Positions 12,402 to 24,161 of a stretch of DNA of 64,000 bases are shown here, piece by piece. The notes beneath the pieces are model-generated. The model worked only from the letters and a program-made list of their open reading frames with translations. It was not told the DNA's origin and did not search any database. The stretch is taken from positions 228,012,915 to 228,076,914 of the forward strand of contig NC_081410.1 in NCBI RefSeq assembly GCF_030272615.1, given 5' to 3'. Source of the DNA: Cryptomeria japonica. Taxonomy: Eukaryota > Streptophyta > Pinopsida > Cupressales > Cupressaceae. Each line of letters begins with the position of its first letter. The first letter of the stretch is position 1. A program made the position numbers and the translations under genes.

Positions 12402-13279
12402 TGTAATGTTGAAAAAGGTTAATGATGGACAGATCTAGAGGAAAGCTTTTCTTCCCTTCGAGGAGAGATGAAAATTTCACTTCGGATTCCCCTTCAAAAA
12501 CTTTTCACACATTACATTAGAAGAGGGGGGAAAATACACTAGATTCAACCTCCAAAGAAGGAGATTGAATTCTGAGTGATATAAGAATGGTAAGTTAATC
12601 CCATCTTCTGGAATTGAGATTTGAATTGAGTGAATTGTGTACTTATAACCAAGTGAAAAAGCTACAAAGATTTGATTATAACTCAAGATAGAAGGGTAGA
12701 ATGAAGTTGTGCACCTGGATCTGGCAATAATCTATTGAGACGAAGCCACCCTACGAATTTGAGAAAAAGTTGCCTACACCGTGGCGGGAGTGTACACGGT
12801 CCTCCGAAAAATCTGCGAAACGAAAATGTTTTTCTGCCTTGGCAAGTGGAGTCCAAATCCAAAAGTACAACTGTGCACCTACAAACTACACATAGAAAAG
12901 AGAGGAAAAGGGGGTTGGGATTGGGGGTTTTCCTTCAAGTCAAACCCCAATTTTGGAATTAACCAAATGATGAAAGAAAGTACTTGCAAGTAAATGTAAA
13001 TGAAAGACTAAAATGTAAATCACCTTAAGGGAGGTTGTGATAGAAATGTTGATAGAATTGTTTGTATTGAATTGAATGTTGGAATGAATCTCCTCTTCAA
13101 TGGTTGAATCCTTGACTTGAATGCAACACCTATCCTTGAAAGGAGACTTGAGAATGTTGAATGCTGGAAATGAATGCTTGAATGCGTGATCTCATGTATC
13201 TGTGTTATATAAAAATGGAAGGGGAAATGTGACTTATATACTTGTCAATTAGGGCTAATTGACTGATTTTTTGTCACAC
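12402..13279 (-). repeat. Element A, left (3') LTR, outer segment
   Basis: Collinear with 25482-26297 of the right LTR up to the text GACTGATTTT (13261), where foreign DNA (N1) begins. Carries the block with CACCGTGG...CACGGTCC that recurs in the leaders of elements A and B. Confidence 0.85.
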
Positions 13280-13624
13280 ACTTGTTATCACTATTTAAGA
13301 AATGGGTTTGCTTTTCCCATAATTGGCTAAGTTTTTGAAATTTTGAATCAAGCACACTATTAACTGCTTCAAATCTGTGTTAAGTCTTTAAGGGTTTAGG
13401 GTTTTTGGTTTTCAATCGCTCAAATGTCTGATTAAAACCCTCTGGTTTCTATTCCTATGTTACTTTAATTCACTTAAGTAATGGGTCTTGGGGTCGTATG
13501 AAGTGTTCCCCCTTGTCATTTCCCTAGGCAGTTGTTAAATAATCATAAAATTTATGCCTTATGTCTCTTTCCTTCTAATTTTGTTGGGCCCAGTAAGTGC
13601 CATTTCGTTAGGTGAAGTTGTGAG

Positions 13625-15175
13625 TGTTTTAAGTCTTGCGAAATAGCGGAAGGAAAAGCATGTTCAATGGTGCACATTTGGTCTGGTTTAACAAGATTCC
13701 ATCTTGCTCAAGATCTAACGGATGGCCTTGATTCATAGTCGAAACCAGCAAACAAGTTAACTTTCGCGAAATGACGAAAAGGCTTGGCGGGACCCGACGC
13801 TGAAGACTTTTCAAATGGCTAAAAGGTGATCAAGTTCAAGAGAAATCGATGGTTCGCGTTGTTTCGTGGTTGATAGATGCTCATATGTTATGCCTTGCGA
13901 AACAACGAAAGGTTTTTGGCCCGGGAAAAGAGGTTTTTAAAGAGCATAACAGAGGTGCAGGTTCCTGAAGATCTAACGATTAGCACAGTTTCACATAAGA
14001 GAGATGCTCGAAGGATAGCTTTCGCGAAACAGCGAAATGACATGGCATTCCAGGTAAGTAGTCCAGTTGGTTGAGATGGCGAGTAAGATGGATCCACATG
14101 GCAGAAAGTCAAAGTAGTTAGCAAGTCGGATCTAAGGATTAAAAGGTGGGTCCAAGAGGATGAGTCATGTTGCGGGGTGTGAAGTGACTTGGCAGATCCA
14201 CGTGGCAAGGATGAAGTGGAATCCAGTGTTTTCTCTCCGCGAATAGAAGGATGACATGCTAGTTCGGGAATGATTAGACACCAGGTGGATAGAGCTGAGT
14301 CAGAGGGCCCACATCTGTTGAACCTTAAGTAGGTTGTTAAGCATCGAGCAAGTCAGCTCTAATCTAACGGTTTGCGTGAGTTCGCGAAGGTAAAGTGCTC
14401 ATACTTTAAAGCCTATGAAATAGCCAAAGGTTTTTGGGGCCTGAAGAACAGGTAAAGCATGAAGGTAAAAAGGGATCAACTCCGAAAAGATCCAAGGGTT
14501 TGCATTGTTTCGTGGCTGCGAATTAACCGATCATTAAGGCCTGCAAAATGGTGAAAGAGAAAAGAAAGTTCTTCCCAGCGTAAAGCTCGATGGTGATGTG
14601 TCGATTGACACATGGTTTCAAAAGGGATTGAGGGTGCCAAGGTGTAACCGGTGGTTATAAGGGAAATACGACACGTGGCTGACTCTGAACTAAACTCGAA
14701 GAGTTTTCCAAGGCTAATGGCTGAGCGCCACGTGGTATTTGGTAACTAGTGGAAGAGCGGGGTAAGCAAAGCAAGCATAAAGGTCTCGCTTAAAGGATTG
14801 TCATCTCAAGATTGATCCAACGCTTCATGTTGTTTCATGAACCAAAGTTGAAAGCTGGTTAAGATATGCGAAATAGCGAAAAACCGTTAGCCGTCAGAAT
14901 GAGGTGCGGTTAGTGGAAAAGTTGATGGTCCCGGTAAGGGTTAAAGGCCGAGCAGTTAGAGTTCCATCTAACGTTTGGCATAGCTTCGTGAAAGGAAAGT
15001 GCTCACGGGATAAAGCTTGCAAAGTGGCGAAAAGGAAGTAGGGCCCAATGCAAAGGCAGAGATGTTAAGACAGTGTAAAGACCGATCAAGTTCCATTTGA
15101 TCGGACGGCTGGCGTGATTTCATTCAACGAAATTGCTAAGACGTTATGCTCTACAAAATGGCGAAAGAGCAAAAA
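13625..15175 (+). repeat. N1 leader: degenerate array with hairpin arms
   Basis: About nine units, spaced irregularly by roughly 100-250 bases. Each is built around GCGAAATAGCGAAAGG-like text preceded by its approximate complement (TTGTTTCGTGG). Best examples are 13631, 13762, 13889, 14023, 14420, 14540, 14864, 15015 and 15150. At 13857-13866 and 13898-13907 the arms CGTTGTTTCG and CGAAACAACG are exact complements with a 31-base loop. Units also share GATCTAACGG and TGCTCATA-type flanks. It lies directly upstream of the N1 coding region. Confidence 0.65.
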
Positions 15176-15462
15176 GGAAAATGCATAGGCATGTTGTGAC
15201 CCGTTGGAGCAAATTTTTTGAATTCTTCAATTCTGAAGGGACGACCGAAGCATGCAGTATCAATGTCACAGCTAAGAGCCCAACTACTGTATATGATCTC
15301 GTATCAATTGAATAAAGGTATCATTCTAAACAATAGTTGTAGAAAAATGATTGCAGAGATAATTTCTTTAGTTGTAGAGCTAATTTCTTCGAGCAAAAAA
15401 TAGGTTCTCTTATAATCTTGTTTGGCAATCACTTAATAGTGTGTTTAAATTAAGGTCTTGAT

Positions 15463-18400
15463 TTGTCGCAGAATAGTATCTGGGAGTTAGATGTAGGAAA
15501 ATTAGTGGTCCCTAGAGTATTCATGGATGTGGATCTCCTAACCCAGATTGCACACAACTATGACCCAATTACAAGAAGTGTCAAGGATATCAGTGGGAAA
15601 ACCCTCATTGAAATAAATAATGAGGAATTTAGAAGTGCTTTTGGGCTTAGTGAATTCACTAATTTTCTAGAGCCTATTAATTTTAAATCACTAGCTCAGG
15701 TATATAGTGTGTAGAGGAACCACCTTAGAAATGGGCCTCTTAAAGAATTCTTTGTGAAGATAGGTGGGTTGATAGTTGTAGGACCCAATACTGAAAAGCC
15801 CTTCTCATTAAATCTGTTCACCCTTAGGGCCAAGGGATTATATTGGTCACTCTGCCAAATTCTAGGAGAAGATGCTGAAGCAAATATGCCAACCCATTGC
15901 ATGTTGATGGTTGCTCAGATTTTGAATCCTTCTCTTGTAGTGACCTTTGATTATGCTTCCTTTATCACTAATGCTATCCATGAAGGATTAATAGGAATAA
16001 AGAATGGGAAGGTAGATAGGCCTTTTGGATGGTATTCCCTCCTCATTTATTTATTTTTATTCAAGGGTGGTGATTATTTTGCAAGTGGAATGGATCTTGT
16101 AAAAGAGGAAAATGGAGAAAAGATGCCAGTGCAGTTATGGAGTACAATGCTATCATGGGACAGAGAAGATGCTAGCTTCTTAAAGTTTGATAAGTGTTTT
16201 GCATCCAAGATTAAGACTCTTATTTGTTCAGAGAATCCAAGAGTCCCTAAGGTTCTTTTGGAATTTATTAGGCCAAAAGAGTTTGTAGAAAATATAAAAA
16301 TTGTTCACAATTGGGGTGATATTTACTTATACCCTATCTACATAGTTTTTAGAGTATATGGTTTCACAGGCACTCCATTTTTGTTACCCTATCAGGTCCC
16401 TCTTAAAGTGGGAGTTGTAGAGATCCTCAGGCAGATTGGTGGTGTGCAGGAGGCAGAGTTAATAGGCAGAGGTAAAGGGACCATTTTCCCTACAGTTACC
16501 ATAGCACACCAATTTGTGATTATTAAAGGAGGTTGGAAGTGTTTTGAAGATTTCCTTCAACCGTATCATTTGTCAACTGCAGTATCCTAGTGTGCTGACC
16601 CTGAAGACTTTTTCAATGGCATGTTTAGAAAGAGGGTAATATGCAGAGGTAAACCCCACCAATTCCAGTTTCTTGAAGACCTCATTAGGAATGAGTTTGA
16701 TCTAGATGAGTAAGAGCTGAGGAAGGAAAAGTGGGTGGCTTATAAAAAAGCCTTAGACTTTGTACACCAATTTGATACCAGCTATGACCCATTGTTTAGC
16801 TTCCACCCTTTTGAGGAGAAGGTAAAGTTCCTAAATCTTTGTTTTGAGGATGTGCTACAGACTTTAAAAGAAAGAGGGAGGTTGTAATTAAAAACAACCC
16901 TGAGAAAGCAAGATTGGTTCTAAGTAGGTCTGCATCCACTAGAGCAATCCCTCCTGGTGACTACATGTTGCATAAGAAGTCCAATTACAGTGTGTTGATG
17001 CCTACAATAGGGGAGCCCTCTACTTCAAAGGGGAAGAGGAAGATACAAGATGTCATTGACATTCAAGATAGCCCAAAGAAACAAAGAGTGGGAAAAGAAA
17101 TACAATCTGATGAACCTTTGTACTCTCCATCTCAATCCCCTATCCATATAGGAGATGAACAAGCAGTAGCTGAGCAACTGTTACAGTTAGGCAGCCTTGG
17201 AGAGATAGCATATACATATGATGAAGTGGAAGAGGGAATGCCAGAAGAGCCCCCTACTGCTGAAATGAACATCACTGCTAATGAGTTCAAAGGCCAGGAG
17301 TGGGATCTTGAGATCAAACAAGCCAGTGAAGATTTCTTGGCTGACAATAACTTTGTCACATCAGGAGCATTCATGCAATTTGTGTGGAAGCAGAACATTG
17401 ACAAATATAATGCAAGGTGTGAAAAGAGAAAAGGTGAGCAGCCCCACAAAGATCCAGTTGTGGTTGAGGAGGAAATAAAGCAATAAATGGCCGATGAGTT
17501 TAAGACCATCACTCCTGAGTAGGTAAGAGACATGGTGGCACAGGCTGGGGTACTCATTCTCCCTGAGTGGGACATAGCAGATGCCTTGGTATTAGAGGCA
17601 GTAAGAAAAGAGACCAAACCTATGGAGGGGGTCACTTTCAGCAAAGACAATTCTGCACTGGTCATGTGGTCTCTTAAAAGAGATGAAAATAAGAGAAATA
17701 AGAACACCCCAGGGTCAAGTTACCTTGGTGGAATGATAGTAAAAAGAGTTCAGAGCACTGGGGTAGTGGAAGCTACTAGCATTGTGCTAGAAACTACAAA
17801 GTTTAGTGTTGCAGTGGCAAAAAGGGAGGCCAAGGAAAAGGAAGATCTCCAGGTTAAGCTGGAGACAATTTTAAAAGCCTATAATAGTGCCAAGGAAGAG
17901 GTAAGGGGTAAAGACAACATCATTGCCAAGCTACAAAGCCAGTTGGCAGGACAGTATCATCAAGGTGAGTCTTCAACATTGATGATCTCATCTTCTCCTG
18001 CAAGACCTCCACCTACTAGCCCCATTATTGAGTTCCCACCATCTCCAACACCTTCTGGCTCTCAATTGGTTGAGATCACTCCTCAGGAGTTGGAGAATTT
18101 AAAACAGGCTCAAGCCTTGTATGCAAAGAAATATGAAGAAAGAGTAAGGGCTACAATTTCAAGTTTTGTCGACACCATGGGGGCCTCATTATTGTATAAC
18201 AACATGAGCAAAATCCTAGATATGTGGAATGAACTTAATGGAGACAAGGCCGTTTTAATGCCTAATTTTGACAAGTGGAAGCCTAGAGAATAGGATTTGG
18301 AGCTTATTTGTGTATCTTATGATGAAGCAGGGGTTGATCCTATTATCAAATCCACTTGTGATACCACAAAGGATGTGGTAAAATTAGTAGAAGGAATAGA

Positions 18401-18836
18401 TAATGCAGATAGGAAGATCAATTTGTACAAGAAAGGGTACACTGATCAAGTGTTTGAATTAATTCCAGGGGGTTTTGCTAGCCCAGTTCAATTGAAGGAC
18501 AAACAAGTATGGCTTAAGGAATTAGAATCCAAATTGTCAGTTAGAATAAAAGGAATTATTAACTCAAAAGATGATTCCTATTTTGTCATAACAATTGAGG
18601 AGATACAGAGAATCAAATCTCATTATGGTTTTCTCAATTTAGAGGTTAACAAAATGAGAAATTATTGGAAAAAGTTAGCCAAGGCAAAAGCAAAAGTGAT
18701 TAACTTTGCATGGCTAGCTGATGATGTATACAATGAGTGGACAAGAAAATATGCCATACAGGATGTGGAGCCGTTAGAAGAGGTTGCAACTGGACAACAA
18801 GTAGAAGAAGCTGCAGAGGTTGAAAAGGACTTGTAA
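15463..18836 (+). pseudogene. Family N protein, copy N1 (most complete copy)
   Basis: Unrecognised protein of about 1,120 codons. One frame runs 15463 to about 16880, with stops TAG 15712, TAG 16588 and TAA 16711. After one frameshift near 16880, a second frame runs to 18836, with stops TAA 17484, TAG 17520 and TAG 18291. Order: N-terminal globular part with WELDVGKLVVPRVFMDVDLL and YDPITR; a conserved middle with HNWGD and RVYGF...FLLP; a Lys/Arg-rich possible nuclear signal near 17034-17095 (GKRKIQD...SPKKQRVGKE); an acidic linker; AGVLILPEWD; a predicted coiled coil (17800-17950); a Pro/Ser linker; a helical C-terminus ending near FAWLADDVYNEW. The N-terminal part loosely recalls plant mobile domain proteins. 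No ATG is evident; 15463 is where similarity to N3 becomes readable. Confidence 0.7.
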
Positions 18837-19776
18837 CCACATTTGTAAAAGATTTTGTAACTTCTTCTTGAGAAGAAATGATAGTAACAAACTCTCCTAG
18901 GAAATTTTGAAGCTTTGTATGCATCCATATTGTTATAAATGGATACCAGGACTAGTAGAAAAAGGATCGCAAAGAATTGTAAGAAAACGTTGCAGAAATT
19001 TATCTGAGCTTTTCCAAGTTTTAATGGAGAATATTTGAAGGTTTCTTGTAATACTTTTTTGAAGAAAATATCAATATACAGACCATTGGTTTTGAGTTAA
19101 AACTTTGTGTTGTCTTCAAGTGTGTTTGCAAGTGTTTATTGTTTCATTCTAAATAATCAAGGGTTATTTCATTTGAATAGGGGTTGTAAGGCAACTTTCA
19201 GTAGATATGTTTCTTAGCTTTTCTCTTCAGGAGGGGAATTAAATATGCAAGAATCACTTCTACCAGTAAATTCGTTGTGAGATATTTTGAATCTTGATGA
19301 GCGTAGTTTAATTTGGTATGAATAAATTCTTATGTGTGTCAGGCATATATAGGGATCTACAGAAGCCAAACTAATGGGATATGTAGAGATATTTGATTGT
19401 GGGAGTATTGTTTGAACTTAGATGACTTTGTGACCCTAGATAAGGCACTGGTATAGATCAAGGTTGTCTGTTACATATTTTGTAGGTCAATATTGAATAT
19501 GAGTACAATTTTCATTCCTTTGTTTCAGTTATTTTAAGGTGATTAGATCCACTGGTTTTCTAGATTGGTTTGTTGTGGATTTATCTTTTAAAAGTGTGAA
19601 TTTAGTTCACAAAGGTATACCCGCCTGGACTTTGAGTAGGTTCAAAGTGTAGAAGGTTAAATAAAACCTTGTCATATGTTGTCCTGGAAGTTTCCTTCTC
19701 TTTAATATCTCTTCTGCACACAGAGTTATCATATCATTTTAAGGATGTTGAAGTGAATCAGATTTTGAAGACAACA
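18837..19776 (+). other. 3' flank of N1
   Basis: Non-coding, T-rich. Contains the block TTCAAAGTGTAGAAGG with the conserved hairpin and then CTTGTC, as in copy N0. No poly(A) tail at the junction with element A. Confidence 0.5.
19653..19670 (+). other. Conserved 3' hairpin of family N (copy N1)
   Basis: Stem AAGGTT / AACCTT with a six-base loop. Compared with copy N0 (2311-2328) the fifth pair is swapped while pairing is kept. Confidence 0.5.
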
Positions 19777-20107
19777 ACACCGACACTGGGGGAGTTTTAC
19801 CGCTCAATGCACAACCACCAAAGCATAATTGAAAAGGGTCCTACCTAAAAATGGGGTAGGGACGCCCCTGTCCAAGGGGGACAAGGGTGCTACACCCCTA
19901 TCCTAGGGGGACAGGGGCACCACGCCCTTGTCCTACCCTTTTTTTCAGGACCAGATGTAGTTCTGGCAGTGCAAAGAGCAAGAAAGATGCAGTTTTTAGG
20001 TGCTGAGCAAGTCTTCGGTCTTCGATTAGGCTTAGGGATTTGGTTCACATCCGTGAGGACCCTAATGCAGTAAAAAATTTCAAGGGTCAAAATTTTATGA
20101 TGCTACA
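19777..20107 (-). repeat. Element A, left LTR, inner segment
   Basis: Resumes at CGACACTGGGGG and ends GCTACA. Contains tandem GC-rich inverted repeats (about 19850-19940: GGGGACAGGGGC facing GCCCTTGTCC). The right LTR has only one such unit, so copy number differs between the two LTRs of one element. Confidence 0.8.
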
Positions 20108-20123
20108 TTTATCCCCCACTTTA
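20108..20123 (-). other. Polypurine tract of element A
   Basis: Minus-strand text AAAGTGGGGGATAAA directly abuts the TGTAGC start of the 3' LTR. This is the usual plus-strand primer position of an LTR retrotransposon and is almost identical to that of element B. Confidence 0.8.
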
Positions 20124-20818
20124 GGGGGAGTATAAGTGTAAGCTAATACCGTTGGTAAAGTACAAGAAAACAAGATTAAAATACTTCTACCACATCAAGG
20201 AGGCAAGATGCACCAAGCCCCCAGTGGACTGAGGATCATACAACTTTGATTCACAAAGTAAAAGGGAAGATCGAGAACAGAAAAACTATGAATGCAAGTA
20301 ACAAGGTTCCCCTTACTATGAGTCATGAAAAAGATACCAAGATTATGAAGTAAAGCCAAGTTAACTAAATAATTCTAAGTATCAAGAAGGAAAATATGAG
20401 CGAGGTGTATGACCTCACGTTAAAGAAATTGCGCACACCTTATCAGGAGAGATTTATTTAAGGTAGGATACACCTAAGAGAGAGAGAAGAGAGGGAGCAC
20501 GTTATCACAAGGATTTAGCCCCCAAGTGAGTAGTAAACTCAAGGATAATGCACACAAAACATCAAGCAGTTTCACTTTCCTCGGGGTCAGTATGTTGTAT
20601 GATAACTCATGTATATCATGTATGCATATGCATATAATAATAGTCATTCCCCAAAGAAAGGACACTACCTTAGAAGAAAGGGAAGAGAGGATGTATTTTG
20701 AGTCAACATGAAGAGACCAAAAGAGATCTCAATTCTTTGCATCGTCCTCAAGTAGACATTGAGAGAAAAATAAAAGAACAAGGATACACATAGAATAATT
20801 ATCACAAAAGAGAAAGAA

Positions 20819-20873
<55 letters not shown>

Positions 20874-21458
20874 TCTACATTGCTAATATAGCATGACATC
20901 TACCTCCTCATCTTGTTGATCACTATTTTAGGAAGGCAAGAAATATGACAGATGAGCAACATCGAGCACAACAGATGGAGCTATCACAAGATCCAAACAC
21001 AAACTATGCTCATGTGGTAAGTCACTTTGTTTGATTCTAGGAGCTAGGATAAGGGTTTGTGAAAATTCAATTGATAAATTCTTGTCCACATCAACATATT
21101 CATAATCACTATCATAAGCATTAGAAGTTGTATTACCATCATGAATGACATTTTCGCTCATTTCTTTATCAAGATTTAAAGAAAGAGGAGCACAAACACA
21201 AATAGGATTAAAAGCATCACATGTTTTGTGCAACTTATGTTTTGGAGATGTAGGTTGAACTTCTTTCTTAGGGGAAAAGGGAATCATATCAATTGTTGGA
21301 GTCTTGGGAGATTGAATATTTTGAGGAACAACTTCACGAGCTCGAACATGACGTCTTCATCGGCGTTCTCTCGCACAATGATTTTGTCGAGTCTTAGTAC
21401 AAGGTTGAGAAGGAGGAAGAACATTTGAAAAAGTAGGAATTTTTTCATCTTTGATAGT
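20124..21458 (-). other. Element A, 3' non-coding internal region
   Basis: No recognised domain. Holds a (GA)25 microsatellite at 20821-20870. In a complete element pol would normally lie in this position; it is absent here. Confidence 0.5.
20821..20870. repeat. (GA)25 microsatellite
   Basis: Perfect GA dinucleotide run. Confidence 0.95.
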
Positions 21459-24161
21459 TTAAGGGTTAGGTTGAGGTCTTTTAGGTTGGACAAGAGGAGA
21501 AGAAGGCCTCTTCTCTCTATAAGAGGAAGGAGGTGGAACTGTGCCATATAAAGGAGGAATTTTAGGTGTAGGAAGAAGACCAAGTCCATCACGAGGAGGA
21601 GGTACAAGTCTAACTTTAGGAGGAATATTGTTGTTCTTCTTAGCAAAAGCTATAGTCACATCCATAGGAATAGGTTGAAGATCTTCCTTAGGAGGGAGAT
21701 TAGTTCTATCTGTGAGGAGAAGAACTTCATCTTCAAGTATGATAGGAATGTCAAGTGTTGGGGATCTATGTTGACTTAAGGATAGGATCATATCTTTCTT
21801 CCATTTTTGATAAGATTGAAAAAGAACATCGCTCCTTTATGGAAGAGATTGAAATTGCTTAGACCCTAGGGCTTCTTTTGGATGGTCTAAATAAGCTATG
21901 GTTCACAGTTATGATTTCGCCATTGTGAGGAAATTTCAAACAATTATGGATTGGAGGAGCAATAGCCTTCATGGAAGATAGCCAAGGATAGCCCAACTTC
22001 ACATGGAATTGCTCAGAAGAGGGTATGATAACAAAGTCAACATCCATAGATTTATTATGAACTTCAATGGGAAGGGTGATAGAGCCAATGGTAGGACAAG
22101 AGAATCCATTAAATAACGTCATAACTACATTAGAGGAATCATTTATAGGTTTATGCAATTGTAAACTGAAAAGATACTCCTAAGTGATGATGTTAACCAT
22201 GCAAGAGGGATCAACAAGAGCGCCACTGTAAGGTATATCCTTAAACTTTGCAACTATGTATAAAGGGCCATTATGTGCTCTAATTGTCTCATGAGGGTCA
22301 AATGTAATACAATAATCTTTAGGCGTTTCTTGTTTTTCTACCATATTTACCAAGTTCGGAGCCATAGAAGTGAATTCCTCGGAGGAGAAAGAAGTATACT
22401 CAGTCTCAATCATGTTAGAGGTATGAGAAGGCAAAGGATCAGTAAAATTTATAAGATTTTGATTAGGAGGAGCTACTAATTCATTTCCCTTATCATTCAC
22501 ACCTGCCACAGATATAGTATTGTTATCAATCAAATCTTGAATCTTATTTTTCAATGCGAAACATTTCTTAGTATCATGACCAGGCTTACGATGAAATTGA
22601 CAAAAGGAATTGTTATCAAAATAAGGGGATGTAAGTTTAGAAGAATCAACTTATTTTATAGGAGGATGTTTGATAACATTTCTTTGCAACAACTGAGAGA
22701 TAATACTATGTAAAGATTCATTCAAAGGAGTAAATTGTCTTTCTCTTTTAAAAAAATTAGAAATAGAAGGCACACCTATTGTAGCATTCACATTGTTGTT
22801 GTTGATTGTATCATTGAACGTGATGAAGCTTTTTGTTGCTTTGAACTTTGCAAATGGTTGCTGAACACTCTCCCCCTTATCACTCGGAGCCATAGGAGTA
22901 GATTGCTCCATTTGACTCACATCTAGTCAATAATTGTGGAGTGTTGTGCACAACTGCGGAAAGGAAGTAAACTCAGATAAAAGAAGCTTTTCCCTGATAT
23001 ATTTTTGCAAATTAGAAATGAAAATTCGTTGAATATCATTATCAAGTACATAAAAATAAATTTGAGCACACAAATGCTTATATCTACCAATGGAATCAGT
23101 CACTTTTTCTTTAACACCTTGTTTACTATGCATTAAATCAGTCAAAGTGATTTTAGGACCAATGTTATTTTGAAATTGTTGGATGAAAGCATTTTCTAGT
23201 TGTTGAAAAGAAGTGATGTAATAAGAAGGGAAAGAGCAATACCATTGTAAAGCCTTATCTCTTAATGTTCTTGTAAACAGTTTTGCAAGCAACTTTGATC
23301 ATAAGAAAAATCAATACACAATGTTTGAAATGTTTTAACATGTGTGAGAGGATTACCCTTTCCATTATAGAGTTCCAATTGAGGGACCTCAACATGCTTA
23401 GGCTGCATGGCTTTAACAATATCAAGAGAAAGTGGGCTCACAACATCAAAGGTGGGCACACTAAACTTGGATTGACTCATAGAAGCAATTTGTTGTTGTA
23501 AGGAAGACATGGTTTGAGAAAGATTATTAATGGTTGTTTCGGTAGAAGAATTGTTGTTAGACATGGTTGATTGAGAAGGTGGTTTGATGTTATTGAAGGA
23601 AGGCATGGATTGAGAATAAGGTGTTGGGAAATTTTGGTAAGTATGCATAGGTGATGATTGCATAGGAAACGAGACACTTAAACGAGGAACAAAATTGCTG
23701 GATGAATTGCCCCCTTGTGTCACATTGATTGGTTGAGGGATAATAGGAATACTTATGGAAGACATGGGTAAATATGGATAATTAAATGAAGAAGAGGGAT
23801 TTCCCCCATGATCAATGGTTGTGGGAATGACATTTTGAGTTGATGTAGCCATGATGTTTGAAGTGAAATTAGGAATAATAGCCATTGAAGTGGTCAAAGG
23901 AATAGAAGAATTGATTTGATTTGAAGGTTGTGAATAACCTAAGTTCTCAGCACAACTCTTGATAAGCATGACATTAGAATAAACAATATGAGAAATATCA
24001 GGCAATATATCAATTCCATACTTATCACTTTGAATCATGCATTTGAGGCCTTCAATTAATACAAGAGCTTCACTATTAGGGTATTCTTGGGACATCCAGT
24101 TTTGAAAGTTATCAAATTGATTGTCCAATTTTGAAAGTTGATCTATGGAAACTCTAGTCAA
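21459..24161 (-). pseudogene. Decayed gag-protease of element A
   Basis: Collinear minus-strand pieces (24161-23262, 23292-22927, 22920-22651, 22554-22180, 22158-21859, 21791-21459) match successive parts of the intact 989-codon ORF of element B. Matches include the gag core LLAKLFTRTLRDKALQWYCS, the zinc-knuckle tail region IQDLIDNNTIS and the protease-like text VDPSCMVNIIT, then YPWLSSMKAIA. Stops and frameshifts separate the pieces, so it cannot encode a full product. The zinc-knuckle Cys/His residues lie in a gap between frames (about 22560-22610). Confidence 0.85.

Larger units (their letters stand above)
13280..19776 (+). mobile_element. Family N unit N1, inserted in the left LTR of element A
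   Basis: The LTR of element A breaks after TTGTCACAC and resumes at ACACCGACACTGGGGG, while the right LTR is continuous at this place (26281-26320). The interrupting DNA is about 6.5 kb: a short 5' part, a hairpin-cored array (13625-15175), a long broken coding region (15463-18836) and a 0.9-kb 3' flank with a conserved hairpin. ACAC is present at both junctions (13276-13279 and 19777-19780), possibly a 4-bp target duplication. I see no LTRs, no terminal inverted repeats, no poly(A) and no Helitron-like ends, so the element class is unknown. Confidence 0.6.

Noticed and set aside
13280-19776. N1 as a Helitron, LINE or LTR element
   Set aside because: No TC...CTRR ends or A/T target, no poly(A) or RT, and the two ends are not direct repeats. 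The class is left open.
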